Shown: positions 23,909 to 35,916 of the stretch, in pieces | Position numbering within the stretch: position 1 is the first letter of the stretch | How the letters are laid out: each line of letters opens with the position of its first letter | Source: Locusta migratoria | Lineage: Eukaryota; Arthropoda; Insecta; Orthoptera; Acrididae | Reading direction: 5' to 3' | Assembly: GCA_026315105.1 (NCBI GenBank) | Contig: CM048744.1 | Location: 662,163,676-662,227,675 of the forward strand | DNA: 64,000 nt | Notes under the pieces: model-generated | The model's input: the letters and a program-made list of their open reading frames with translations, nothing else | What the model was told of the DNA's origin: nothing | The model's database searches: none | Made by a program: the position numbers and the translations under genes

Positions 23909-24030
23909 TGTGTGTTTATTTGTTGCTATTACTGCCTGTGCCCCTTTGCCTGGTAAGTGTTCTTCATCTATTTTTTACGTATATTTTTTTCCTGTTAGGA
24001 ATTTTTCCTCTATAATATATATATATATAA
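23638..24030 (+). repeat. R cassette copy e
   Basis: Nearly identical to copy d, with a longer TG run (about 23868-23907). It ends in TCCTCTATAATATATATA. Confidence 0.9.
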
Positions 24031-24182
24031 AGAAAGACTTGATTAAGCATTATGTATGTATTATACTATGCTCATGTTGAGGAGTTTTGAAAGTGGTTAT
24101 AATGACATTGAAAGACACGTAACAAACCAGATGAATTTTAACAGTTTAGCACTTTATATCCCATTTCCATGACGAATCACTA

Positions 24183-24455
24183 ATATAATAATAATTTCAT
24201 GTGGCTCATTGGCCTGGTGCAAGGCTTTCAATTGGACGCTACTTCGGCGACTTACATATTCCTAGCTTATCCCAGTTATCCAACCGGGGAAAGGGGACCT
24301 ACAGCTTAACGTGGAATCCAAACTATGTGTCGTTTCTGGTGACTCCTCACGTTAAGTGCAGAATGAAAAAATCTGAGGTCCAACTGGGTTTCGAACCCGT
24401 GTCCTTTCGGTTTCCAGTCGAGCGCTTGACCCGAAGACCACCGTGCCCGACTGAT
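24183..24455 (-). mobile_element. tRNA-derived SINE A (273 bp)
   Basis: The minus strand begins with a tRNA-like head: a GTGGTCTTCGGGTCAAGCGC A-box region and GGTTCGAAACCC as B box. It continues to a central block containing CCACGTTAAGCTGTAGGTCC and ends in an (ATT)n tail. A 9-bp target-site duplication GAATCACTA flanks it (24174-24182 and 24456-24464). The pol III promoter boxes lie inside the head. It is a retroposon rather than a tRNA gene, because the head does not end in a mature acceptor stem. Confidence 0.88.
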
Positions 24456-24464
24456 GAATCACTA

Positions 24465-26324
24465 TCTGTTTAATGCATAACAGAAGTATTATCAGTTGTT
24501 TATTCCACTTTGGAATTAGTAATATGCATTGTCAACTAATACAAACAAAACAAGGTCAGAGTCATCTTTGGACAGAGCAGACCCGGCAATTTAAGTGGGT
24601 ATTCTGGTAGCTGTACCTACTCAAAAAATTGAGAGTGGGTAAAATCTCCACTCTTTATTTGCAGGAATATTTATTTTAGGGATGGGTCAAACCCCAATTT
24701 TACCGAATCGAATCCGAATACCAAATCATAAATAAAACATACCGAACCCGAATCGATTCTTCCAAATCTCGAACCCAAATAATCTATCAACTAAATTACA
24801 TGTATTTAAAAAGAATTGATGAAGATAAAGACTTCTGAGATGGATCCCAAATGACACAATATTACAGTAAAATATTACAATTTCATTTAGATTTTTATTT
24901 CAAATCTTAAAGACTTCAATATTTAAACAAAGTTGGTTCATTCTAACATGAGATACAAATTAGATAGAATTGATGAAGATACTACAGCTACTGTAGTTTA
25001 GTTCGAGTCATAATCTTAGCAGTTGAACTAAACCCACGGAAATGCGTGTCCTGTGAGGTCTCATTTGTTTTCTCTTCAAACTGTTGTCTGTCTGTCGATG
25101 CCTTCTGCAAGTTGTATAAAGACTTTCTTTCCTTAGTTCTGGATTTATTCGATGTGTGTGTACTTGTTATTGTCACGAAGACATTTCACAATTGTGAAAA
25201 GTACTTAATGCGCAGATTGCGCAATCCAGAGGGTTAAGCAAGGGTATTTTGTAGATTTATTTATTCTTTCAGACATTTAAGATCACATAAGTTGTCTGCA
25301 CTGAATTTATATTTGTAGGAGATTTAAAAATCAGTACTAGAAGTCAATTGCCATCCTCCATTTCTAACTATTCCTAAACAGCGTAAGAATAATACAAATT
25401 TAAACATTAACGTGATATGTATATTTTTCCCATTGTCTTTCGGATTTGTTAGGCGGACGGAATTTAAATGTGGTAACAGCTAACACAGAAGATTACATGG
25501 CGCTATGTTTATATTAGTATTATTCTTATGGCGAAGAGAGTGTGAAATTTGTAAATAACGATTCACAGCAACAATCCATTGCCCCAAATAGAAAAAAATA
25601 TAAGTTGTAGTACCGAGGAAGTGGTTGTAGCATCAGGCATATTGATGCAACACAGGCTTGCCAGTCAGATTTACATAGTAGCTTTTAGATAAGACTTCAA
25701 ATGTATGGCTATTTTAGAAACACTAAACACATACTAAATAAGAATGGAAATAACTTTGAAACTAAATGTGGAAATATAAAACAATTTTATTAAATTTATA
25801 ATACAAATTTTACTAAATGTTTATAATAGCAATTAGATATTGGTATGGTAATTATGAATTACTATCACTTGATTCCTTGTTATTCAGTTCCTTCGTACTA
25901 CGGAACATCTAGTGCATTCAATATCGAACATTTTTAAATGCCTGTTACACAATCTGATTTGGAACCCACTTCCATGTATCATCATTCTGTTGGCACACTT
26001 GTGCGTTTTACATGACCCGTTGGTGTCAGCTGTCTGTCACTTTTCGAGAGGCAGTTGGTGTACATGTGTTTAAGCCTGACCTTAAATGATTTACTGGAAC
26101 AGACATCAAATGGTTGCTGAATTTACGTCATACAGCCTGGACGGCACACGATTAGGTCTTCTTTTCCACATAATAAATAACTTTCTTCTTGGAATCATAG
26201 TACTTCATTACAGTTCACATACCCCAGCACTTCACAAAATTTGACAAAACTATATGTGAAATCAGAATGACGCAACTCATGCAAGAATCCTAAAGCCTTA
26301 TGTGTTGTTGGTATTTACGTAAAG

Positions 26325-26326
<2 letters not shown>
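24465..26326. other. No gene recognised; CGAATC-rich patch at about 24675-24785
   Basis: The patch repeats CCGAATC / CGAACCC and begins GGGATGGGTCAAACC, reminiscent of ends of some hAT-type MITEs, but no partner end was found. The rest is AT-rich with short ORFs only. Confidence 0.4.

Positions 26327-26390
<64 letters not shown>
26327..26390. repeat. 64-nt T homopolymer
   Basis: An uninterrupted T run. It could be the poly(A) tail of a minus-strand retroposon, but I recognise no such body to its right. Confidence 0.95.
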
Positions 26391-26393
<3 letters not shown>

Positions 26394-26532
26394 ACTAATT
26401 TTTGATAGGCTGCTGTATTTGAAGTTGAGCAATACTAAAGTTCTATTTCCTTCACTGGATGGTGTAGTACAATTCAATAGTTGAAAATAAAAAGGAAATT
26501 AGACTCATCTTCCTTTTTATTTTTACGAGTGC

Positions 26533-26880
26533 CAAAGTCTTTCTACAGTATGTCTGCCTAGGTGTCTTTGTGTATATGTGTGGGTGGGTGTGTATTTGTT
26601 TACCTTCCTAATTTTTCCTCCAAGGTAAGTCTTTCCTCTCCCGGGATTGGAATGGCTCCTTACCCACTCCCTTAAAACCCTCATCATTTCCTTTTCCCTC
26701 TCCTTCCCTTCTGCCTGAAGCAGCAACTGGGTGCGGAGGCTTGCGTTTATGTGTGTGTGTGTGTGTGTGTTTTATTTATGTTACTATCACTTCCTGTGCT
26801 CCTTTGTCTGGTAAGTAAACCTTACCTTGTTTTTTTATATCTATATATTTTTCCTGCTAGGAATGTTTCATTATTTATCA
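26533..26880 (+). repeat. R cassette copy f, diverged
   Basis: It has the same block order as copies b-e with many substitutions (CTACAGTATGTCTGCCTAGG, CCAAGGTAAGTCTTTCC, CCCGGGATTGGAATGG, TG run 26750-26771). The GATGAAGC motif is changed to GAAGCAGCAAC, so this is an older copy. Confidence 0.85.
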
Positions 26881-27887
26881 AGGGCTTTCCCTATTGGTAT
26901 ATAAGCCAACTAACCTCTGTGATAACTGATACTGGAAGTGACGAACATTTTAAAGAGCATAGTATTCTTTGCAAATCTCTGTATATTGATGACAGTTTGC
27001 TTTCGGAATTCAATAAAGTTAATTTTTATATATTTATGAGTAATCTTCATAATTAGTGATGAGTGACATTGGTTTGGTTGGGAGGAAAGAATTTTTCTGG
27101 TTTAGTGTTGCTAAGTTTCCCACACCTGAAGAGGATGGTGAGATTAATTAAACTTTTATTTATTAAGGCAAATGTGGTGGAGTCACATTAGGTGTTTATT
27201 GTATAACATCAACTTAAAAAGTTAGTGAAGGTAAAGTATTGATAGGAGCCACTCGTGCACTAGCTACTGTAACTGGTTGAAATGGAGTCATACAGTAAGA
27301 CAGAAAAAGCCTACAGGCATAAAACAAACATAAAGTGTTTGTGTTTTATTTATAACAAGTAAAACTAAAATAATTTGTTTTTAGAGTACTTGTTATTTTG
27401 TTTTAGAGGAGCTATGAACTGATATTTAGAGAATTTTTTACTGGTCTGATGCTATCATGAGAATTAATAAAATTTCACTTAGAGGTACAATCATCCGTAA
27501 TGTTGGCAACAAAACTGATAAAGTTCCAACTAGAATAGGTGTTCAAATAACTATAGTTGGCGTCACCTATGAAGGCAGTTCACTTTTCAGCCATTCTGTG
27601 CATCCCCCTCCATTACCACAATGACACCCAGTGATGTTCATTCTGTAGGCGCATGGCAGGCCATGGGTTACGCAATGCTTCTCCCACAGGCACAACTGTT
27701 GGCGCTTGGCCGTAGCTCCTCCCCTCCATACTTCCCCTGTTGCTCCACCTCTATGTGCGGAAATGCCTTCTTATATGACACCAACTATTAGCTAATTAAC
27801 GGCTGAAGTGAATATTAATTTAATTATTTAACCAATTATGACCTTTCAGAATCGAGAAAGAGAACAATCTCAATAAGTGAGATACAC
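26881..27887. other. No gene recognised; diverged repeat S segment at 27555-27665
   Basis: The shared segment aligns with 13826-13930. The rest has no coding or element signature I can name. Confidence 0.5.
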
Positions 27888-28746
27888 CATATATTTCCTC
27901 AGATAAGACAACCTTCAGATAGAACGAGGTACGAATTTTAATCGAAATTTTAGTTTAAGCATACGTCTGGCCTATTAGAAGGCCCCAAAGTTACCGTATT
28001 TACCTGATTGTGAGCCACACTTTTTTTTACAGTTTTCAGGATAAAAATATGCCTTTGGCTTAGATTAGAAGGTAAAGCTTCAGGAATTTCCGAAAAGTGA
28101 CGCTAGAAGCTGCCATAAGTAAGTTTTGTGAATGCTAGTTCCAAAAAAAAAGGGGCCACTAGAAACCGCCATAAGTAGTTTCTGTGATTGGTATATGCAG
28201 TGTTTGCAGTCTGCTTTTGAACTTTCGTGCGTGTAGTGCTACATTTTATGTTGTATCTGAATGTGAAGAAGCATTTCTTTTTTTCCCCCACTGTGAAGTT
28301 TAAGAGAAAAGTAATTTTTTTTTTTTGCTGAGACAACATTTAATTGCACCGATGCAAATATTGTGCGGGTGAAAAAACATGAAATTGCTGGAGAATAGAA
28401 GATGAAGGATTTCAAAGGAAGCCGCAATCGTTGCATGTAGCTCCGAAACATTTTAATCCTTTCACTTCTCCATACATAAATATACGCTAATCTGGATATA
28501 TTCAGAAAATATGTTTGACAAGCAACATTGTAAAATCAAGCTCCATTGTAAGTAATTAATTCTATTCCTGGTCTATGGCATATAGGTTATCATTCGTACT
28601 CTTGTCCACTCAGTAAATTAATAAAGCTCGTAAAGTGAATACTTTTTTCCTCCGAGATGTAAATTTCAGACTAAATGTCAGTCTAATTTTTTTGGGGCCG
28701 CCTTTTTATGGTGCAGCCATCGTCTTATCTGTGGAAATATATGGTA
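27888..28746. mobile_element. Non-autonomous TIR DNA element (about 0.86 kb)
   Basis: The left end CCATATATTTCCTCAGATAA is mirrored on the right as CCATATATTTCCACAGATAA read in reverse complement (about 24 of 26 positions). No transposase is seen. Inside, at about 28002, CCGTATTTACCTGATTG resembles the end of the 49.2-kb element, hinting at a nested remnant. The target duplication is unclear. Confidence 0.6.
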
Positions 28747-28950
28747 GACGTCAAAAGATAAATAAATGTATTGTCACTTACCTTGAAACTTAGACGTCGA
28801 ATACACAGTCCAAGTTATTCCTTTGACAAATTTTTGTCTCGAAGGTGTCACCTGTTATTACATTAGAAGTGGGTAGTAGTCAAAATCACAGAACTAAGTA
28901 AATTTCAATAGTGAATCCACATCACACATTTTGATATTTTCTTTTATTAA

Positions 28951-30720
28951 GGTACCGCGACATCTGGCCCAGGTAAAAGCTTTCTCTGGCCAGGAATCAC
29001 CAGTGGCAACATTTACTGGATGGCATCTTGTGAGGTTTGCCCTGGTGTTTCGCTTACCTAGACGACATATTCATCCTCTCCTCGATCCCCCAAAGAACAC
29101 TGTTAGTAACTCTGCAGCATTTTTCCAGGGCAGAGTGCACCCTTGGTGGTGGAATTCCTTAGCTATGCTATCTCTGCTGCCGATTCTCGTCTCCTACTGA
29201 TAAGGTGCAAATAATCTCAGAGTTCCCATGTCCCATGACCTTCAGCATGCTGATTTTTTTCCGTCACCCTCTAAGGAATGCCACTGCTATGCTGGAGCCA
29301 TTCACTGCTGTCCTTCACAGCTCCAAAGCAATAGGAAAGAAGCCGGTGCTGTGGACACCAATAATGGAGGACAGTTTCTTTGCTGCCAAACACTATCCTT
29401 CTTGTTCACCAACAACCCTTCACCCCACTGACTGTTGTAGTTGACACTAGTCAGACAGCCATCAGCACCATCCCGCTACACTTCATCGACAATAGCTGCA
29501 GCAGCTGCCACACAATGGCACTGAAGTGCATACTACAGAAAACTACTCTTATCTATGAGGCCGCCAAGTACTTTTAACCTTCGGTGAAGGCCCGTGACTT
29601 CACGGATTACACTGACCACAAATTGATAACACTTGCCCTCACAAAAGATTATGAAAAGTGTTCCCCACATCAGTGTCGGCAATTATCGTTCATCGCTGAG
29701 TTCACAAGTGACATCCATCATGTCACCAGAACTGACAATGTTGTCACCAACAACTGTCTGAGCCACAACCGTGATGCAACTTTCTCCCTGGGCTCCGAAG
29801 CGCTCAGTAATGCCCAGGAGCACAACCAAGAACTTGCTATCTTACATCAGCACTCGACTTCTGATCTCTGCCTTCAATGTTATCCCTGGGTCTCAGAGCA
29901 CAATCTGGTGTGACTTAGCAAGCGGTTCACTGCAACTTTTCTTACTTGCTGCCTTCCACAAAGTTGCATTTTACCGACTTCACAATCTGATGCACCCCAA
30001 CATGGTGAGAAATATGGCCAGTGATCAATAAGGACTGCCAAACCTGGCTCGTACCTCCCTTGCTTGCTACTGCACCAAAATCGGCCACCACGTACACTAC
30101 CCTGTAGCCTCCTTCCTAGATGTCAGGCACCGCTTTACCCATGTCTGCATGGATGGGCATTTTTGGCCCCTTACCATACTCTGATGGTTGCCACTACCTC
30201 CTCACCGTGATGTAAAGATTCACACAACGACTTGAGGTAACACTGATATCTGACATCACTGTAGCAACAGTCACTGGCGCCTTCACATCGATGTGGATCA
30301 CCTGTTTTGGTTGTCTGTGGCTTGTCTCAATGGACGTGGCTGACAATTTACAAACTGACTCTTTCACAAGCTTACAGACCTCCACGGGACCGATCTGCAT
30401 GTGACAACGAGCTACCATCCAGCCACCAATGGTGTGGTGAAACACCTACATGTCAGCTGTTGACCTCATTTATGGCCAGTTGCTTACACTGCCGGGTGAC
30501 TTTGTAGAGGCAGCCGACCTCCCAGCAGTCAACATATCTAAATTCATTGCCAACTTGAGGGACCGTATGGCACAGCAGTGACCCATTCCACCTCAATACC
30601 ACAGCTTAAACATTCATGGTGATCTCATATAGTACAGACACCTGATTCTGTGCGCTGATGCTCACCAACCTCTGCTTCGCTCACACTATTCCAGCCTTCA
30701 CCGAGTACTTAGGCAAGACT
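28951..30720 (+). pseudogene. Gypsy LTR-retrotransposon pol remnant 3
   Basis: Plus-strand pieces in shifting frames: RT with CFAYLDDIFILSS (YLDD codons at 29055-29066), KVQIISEFP, then Gypsy-type RNase H reading ARDFTDYTDHKLITLAL and CRQLSFIAEFTSDIHHVTRTD (29584-29760). A weak integrase trace follows at 30085-30200 (SFLDVRHRFTHVCMDGHF, where family members have the first catalytic Asp region). Stops are frequent, no LTRs were found, and gag and protease are absent. It differs from Gypsy 1 and 2 in the RNase H wording and so belongs to another family. Confidence 0.78.
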
Positions 30721-31319
30721 ACAAGACATATACAATCAACCTAAATGACACCCTTACTCCTTTTCTCATCATAATAATAGTCCATATTAAAGTACACATT
30801 GTCAGCACAAAGTGATAGACAAATAAGCAGTTTGGAAAAAATTCCAATGAGCCCCATCTTTCCATGTACCCTTCACATATAATGTGCCCTATTTTTATTG
30901 AGTACAGGGATACAGCTGTTAGTATGTAATCTAAAACTAATTTAATGCAAAGGCAAATGAGGACAATCAACGTTGATCTTCCAAAATTATGCCATCAACT
31001 TAAATGCAATTTTGATTTCTCTTGATAACATCATGTGTACATCTTCTCAGATCATTTTGCATTCTTTTATGAGGGCTTCACTATTCATAATCTCAACAAT
31101 TGAATTGGCTTGTGTTTACTTTGTCTTTTCTTGGAGACATTGTCTGTGTGGCAGCTGCCCAGAACACAGCAGAGTACACCTTCACATCTCATATACATAA
31201 CCGACTTCTGCTTAGAAGCAACATACAGTAAATTGATTTTTCTGTGAATTTTTTTCTTTTAGTTTCTAAACCTATTGTGTGCTCACATCTATATTAGAAT
31301 CAAATTCACATTTAAGTAG
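30721..31319. other. No gene recognised
   Basis: AT-rich, short ORFs only, no repeat or element signature seen. Confidence 0.5.
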
Positions 31320-31763
31320 GGACATGGCTGCTAGGGAGTCGAAGAAGGCCAATATCAACTGTGGGTGCAATCCGAGTGGAGTCATTCCAGATGTGGAATG
31401 AGTTCGTTTGGATGCCATGAACAGTACATGGTACAGCCAACTGCAGGTGGTGGCTTACGTTGGTAAAAATGATGTAAGTCACTTTGAATTGGAGGAGATT
31501 CTCTCTGGTTTTGAATGGCTATCTGAAATGGTAAAGACTTCCAGACTTACAAGATAAAGACAGAACTCACCATCTGCAGTATAGTTGGCTGTGGACCTCT
31601 GGTTCAGAACCAAGTGGAGGGTCTGAATCAGAGGCTCAGACAGTTCTGCAACTGTGTAGGTTGCATATTCCTCAACTTATGCCATCAGGTGACAGGATTC
31701 TGGGTTCTGGATTCTGCTAAATAGATGAGGTGTCTACTACCCACAGGAAGTGGGAGCTGTGTG

Positions 31764-31828
<65 letters not shown>

Positions 31829-32300
31829 GATAGACTTCAAAGGGTACATGTCACAGTTAGGATGAACACAGATCTAAGAACCATTGGTCTAACAGTTATA
31901 AACTGTCATAGCTGTGTGGGTAAAGTACCACATTTCCAAGTGCTGATATAAAGTACTGAAGCACAAATCATTATAGGTAGTGAAAGCTGACAAAACCTGG
32001 AGGTAAGTTCAGCTGAAATTTTTACCAAGGGACAAATGGTGTTCAGAAAGGAAATATTGGATAAAATAGGTGGTGGTGTGTTTATTGCTGTCACAAGCTG
32101 TTTATCCTGTAGGAAAACTGAAGTTGATAGTTCCTGTGTGTTGGAATGGGTAATGGTTATACCTGAGAACATGAATAAATTAAATGGTTGTGAAAAAATA
32201 CTTGACCTCCTAATAACACACAATCCAGAGCTAATAAAGAGCAGTCACAGTGAGATGGAATATCGAAATTTCCAAATTCACCAAAATTAAATGAAAACTA
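31320..32300 (+). mobile_element. CR1-like LINE copy 2, 5' region and endonuclease remnant
   Basis: A non-coding leader (31320-31745) with a (TA)n expansion at about 31768-31824 precedes a decayed endonuclease: IGGGVFIAVTSCLSC (32065-32110), ILDLLITHNPELI and HSEMEYRNFQIHQN (32190-32290). The GGGV-IAV and LDL-T-NP blocks are typical of LINE apurinic endonucleases; the SDH block is damaged. The same element resumes at 35917 after the Tigger insertion. Confidence 0.72.
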
Positions 32301-33424
32301 CAGTAGAACATCGATTATCTGAAGTAATTGGAGGACATGGGTGTTCGGAAAACTGTTTGTTCGGATAATCGAACTGTACATGTTTATTTGCCAAAAAGAA
32401 GTACTGTACAGTAAATTTATTCATAAAAACATGTATCTCTTTAAGTATTACAAAGTAACATACAAAGGCAACTTCAGTAGGAATATATAGTATGTGGTAC
32501 AGTTTATTAAACAAAAATATATACATATTACATACGCATTTTGCATGAACAATACACACAGTATACAAAATTAACAGTTTGGTCTGTCTAAGCAAGCCTA
32601 CACGCTAACAAGCAGCTACGTCACATACTTTTTTCATTACAGATATCTGACACTGGTCACTTTCATCTTGGGCTTCAGGCAGTATCTAAACAAGTGAACG
32701 CCTCAGAAGCTGTTGGTATACTTTCATCTTCACTTTCTGGAGCACTGATTGATGAGATGCTGGTGGCGTCATCTTTATCAGTGATGATGTTTACAATCTC
32801 ACTGTCCTGCATGATTTGGTGTCCTGGATCTGCATCATCGATATTCATCCATTCATGAACATCTTTGTCATCACATTCGTGGCAATCTATTTCTTTTAGC
32901 ATACCGAGAATTTTGGACATATCATTCTGTTCGTCATTTTCAATCATACCTTGTGAATTTTCTTCTGTGTCCAAAATTTTATTCCAGGTTTTTTTCAAAT
33001 TCTCTTTCTTTACACTATTCCATGCTGCACTGATCATGTAGGACGTGTCTTTCAAGTCAATATTCTTATGATTTCTTAAGAGACTTTCTGCTCCATCCTC
33101 TTTTCTTTCTAACAATAACTTACGCAACAATTCTTTCCTGTAATATTGTTTGAAATTCTCAATAATGCCTTGATCCATGGCAGTAATAAGGTTATGTTAC
33201 GTGGAAGAAATATTACCTTTATGAACTGGTCTTTTACATTTAAAATATTACATGACAGATCAGTTAGTGAATTGTCAAAGAGAAGTAGTGTTTTCTCCCT
33301 CTTCCCATTCTTTAGCTGATGAGCTTTTACAGAGGGTACGAAAAGTCCAGAAACCACTTCATAAAAATCATACTATCCATCCATCCTCTTTTGTGAGGTG
33401 TACACAACAGGCAAGGCTGACATA

Positions 33425-34754
33425 CGACGCGCGTCCAGAAAGTAAGTTCCGTTTCAATTTATCTCTGCTGCAGCGCTGCGATTGCAGTTCCACACATGTG
33501 CTGTAGATGATGTGTATCAAGGAGAAAAATGTGCAGCATTTGGAGATCGCTGTCAGTTACGTACGCTTTGTTGTGCTTGTTTTAAATGTCGGCATTGATT
33601 GAAAACCCTGCCACCCGTGAAATCAGGTCGGTGATTCAGTTTCTGAATGTGAGGAAAGTGAAACCAAGTGAAATTTATCGGCAAACTTGCGATGTTTACA
33701 GACCAAATGCGATGAATGATTCGATGGTGAGAAGATGGGCCCAACAGTTCAATGGCGGGCGTAGTGATGTGCATGATGAAGAACGAAGTGGGCGTCCACC
33801 TTTGGTTACAGAAGAACTGGTTCACGTAATTGATGACAAGATCCAGGAAAGCCGTAGGTTTACAATTAGTGCTCTCGCTATGGACTTCCCGCAAATTTCA
33901 CGATCACTGATGCATGAAATTGTTACCAGACAACTGAAATTCCGTAAACTTTGTTCACATTGGGTACCAAAGATTCTCACTGAGCAACACGAAACACAAC
34001 GGATGGGTAGTGCACTTGAGTTTTTGATCCGTTATGCTGAAAGCGGCGAAGAATTTCTGAGATGGATAGTCCCAGGAGATGAAATATGGGTTTCTTACAT
34101 CACCCCTGAGAGTAAGCGGCAATCAATGGAATGGAGGCACACTTCATCCCCACCAAAGGTAAACCCGAAACAAATCATGACACCTCGAAAAATGATTTGC
34201 ATAGTGTTCTGGGACTGGAAAGGCATCCTACTCATTGACTTCTTACCGCATGGCCAAACAATGAAAGCAGATGCTTATTGCGAGACACTTTGAAAATTGC
34301 ACCGTGCAATTCAGAATAAGCGCCAGGGACTGTTGTCAAAAGGTGTATTTTGCTTCATGACAACGAACGACCACACACTGCAAATGTGACGAAAAACCTC
34401 CTACAGGGATTTGGCTGGGACGTGTTTGACCATCCTCCGTACAGCCCTGACCTCTCTACTAGCGACTTTCATCTGTTCTTACATCTCAAGTCTTTCCTTG
34501 GCAGTCATCACTTCACCAATGATGACAAGCTGAAAGAAACTGTTTCCAACTGGTTGAAGACACAGGCGGCAGATTTCTATGAAGAAGGTATACAAAACCT
34601 GGAGCCACGCTATGACTAATGCCTGCAAAATTTCGGTAGTTATGTGGAAAAGTAGTTTAAGAGTTGTAGAATTTTGTGCAATAAAAATTTCTTCTGTATC
34701 TGTGTACAATTTCATTTTATTACCAAATGGAACTTACTTTGTGGACGCGCCTTG
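33425..34754 (+). mobile_element. mariner element 2 (1330 bp), inserted in Tigger
   Basis: TA flanks lie at 33423-33424 and 34755-34756. Inverted ends share GCGCGTCCASAAAGTAAGTTCC (split: left 33428-33449, right 34730-34751), and the length is typical of mariner. The transposase gene lies between them. The insertion splits the Tigger gene between its CFKxx region and the block leading to FVPSV. Confidence 0.92.
33586..34616 (+). pseudogene. mariner transposase, near-complete, one stop plus one frameshift
   Basis: Codons from the ATG at 33586 run 235 residues to a TGA at 34291-34293, followed within about 50 bp by a frameshift to the frame ending at 34619. The N-terminal half has the HTH region (IRSVIQFLNVRKVKPSEIYR; HDEERSGRPPLVTEE). 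Catalytic residues are present: Asp in VPGDEIWVSY (34078), Asp in LLHDNERPHTA (34359) and Asp in SPDLSTSDFHLF (34464). There are 34 residues between the last two, the DD34D spacing of true mariners. The C-terminus ends EEGIQNLEPRYD. Apart from the two lesions it is well preserved, so it is a recent loss compared with the other mariners here. Confidence 0.9.
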
Positions 34755-35916
34755 TATTAACATGCTTGAAACAGCGCGGATTTTTACTTTTACCAATGAC
34801 GAACATAGGCAGTTGGTGACTTCCAGTAGCATTAGCACAAGCCAAAGCCATAATACGGTCCTTGCTTGTTTTAGGACCAGGAGCTACTAATTCATGATGT
34901 CAAACATGAGTTTTTCTCAGTAAAGCTTTCCAGTTAAGTCCAGTTTCGTCAGCATTGTAAATGTTTTCAAGAGCGTAATCTTCTTTCTTTAATATGTCCC
35001 TTAGTTTGACTTTGAAAGAATCAGCTGCTGAAGAATCAGCCAACAGTTTTTCTCCCTGTATTGTAAGCTCACGAATGCCGTGTCTTGACTCTAAGTGTTT
35101 TAACCAGCCCGTGCTCACCCCCAAAGTCCAAAGGCCGTCCAAGTTTTATGTTGAACTGCATTGCCTTCCCACACAGAATGGGACCTGAGATAGGTTCTCT
35201 TGTGATCTCTTTTGTGTAAACCACTTGTAAACAGCATAATCTAGATCTGTGTTAGTGGCAAGCTTCATAGTTTTACGGCTTGTTGATCCATCAGTAGAAT
35301 CAAGCATAGCTCTTTTGTTTTTTTTATATCCGTGATTGTCGACTTCCCCACCTTGTACTCATTGGATAAAGTGGTTGCAGATTCACCTTCTTCTAACCTT
35401 TTAATAATCTCGTACTTGTCCCTCATATAAAGGACAACATGTTTACGTTTAAGCATTTTGTATCGTTAAGTTCACTTCTTCACGCAGCAGCACACAAGTG
35501 ATCATAACAGAGAACAGAAGGTGACTGTTTGCATTGTGAGAAGCTATTCTTGGGGTCGCACTATCCTTCAAACCACATAGAGCACCATGCCTCAACTCTA
35601 AGCTGGCGCAGCTGTTGCTGTGAACAGCTTTGATACTGCCGCTACTTCCACTGCCGGCGCCAAGCCAACAAAAGTGTGCTGATTGTTAAAACACAGCGAC
35701 TGGCAGCTTGGCCAGTCAGCAGCGCCTTGTGAAGGCCCCATTAGAAACAATGTTCTGCCAGCGGTGGCCCAGTGCGGCAACTACTGTGGGAAACTTGGTC
35801 TGGCAGTGAGGGGGATGATGGATGGTAGGACGGGAGAGTAACAGGTGCGAGCGAATACAGAATTCGGTTAAGCGGTCATTTGGTTGACCGACATTCGAAT
35901 AATCGACACTCTACTT

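Larger units (their letters stand above)
32675..35456 (-). pseudogene. Tigger-like transposase (CENP-B HTH, DDE) pseudogene
   Basis: Read on the minus strand. 35456-35265 has KRKHVVLYMRDKYEIIKRLE and SATTLSNEYKVGKSTITDIK, the N-terminal helix-turn-helix. 35142-34900 has HGIRELTIQGEKL and ALENIYNADETGLNWK, with the first catalytic Asp. The mariner insertion comes next. After it, 33357-33109 shows FVPSVKAHQL, KTLLLFDNS (second Asp) and IFLPRNITLLL. 33178-32675 begins MDQGIIENFKQYYRKELL and ends in an acidic, Ser/Thr-rich tail. The order fits pogo/Tigger proteins. Frameshifts occur besides the insertion. Confidence 0.87.
32301..35916 (-). mobile_element. Tigger/pogo-like DNA transposon, interrupted by a mariner
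   Basis: Terminal inverted repeats CAGTAGAACATCGATTATCT (left) and AAGTAGAGTGTCGATTATTC (right, reverse complement) match at most positions and resemble pogo/Tigger ends. The left end follows TA; the right flank is changed to AA. The minus strand carries a CENP-B-like transposase split by the mariner at 33425-34754. Without that insert the element would be about 2.3 kb. Confidence 0.87.

Noticed and set aside
24988..25237. Possible small gene (62-63-codon ORFs on both strands)
   Set aside because: No motif, no splice or start context, and composition like the surrounding non-coding DNA.
33553..33894. Minus-strand ORF of 113 codons
   Set aside because: Antisense shadow of the mariner transposase.
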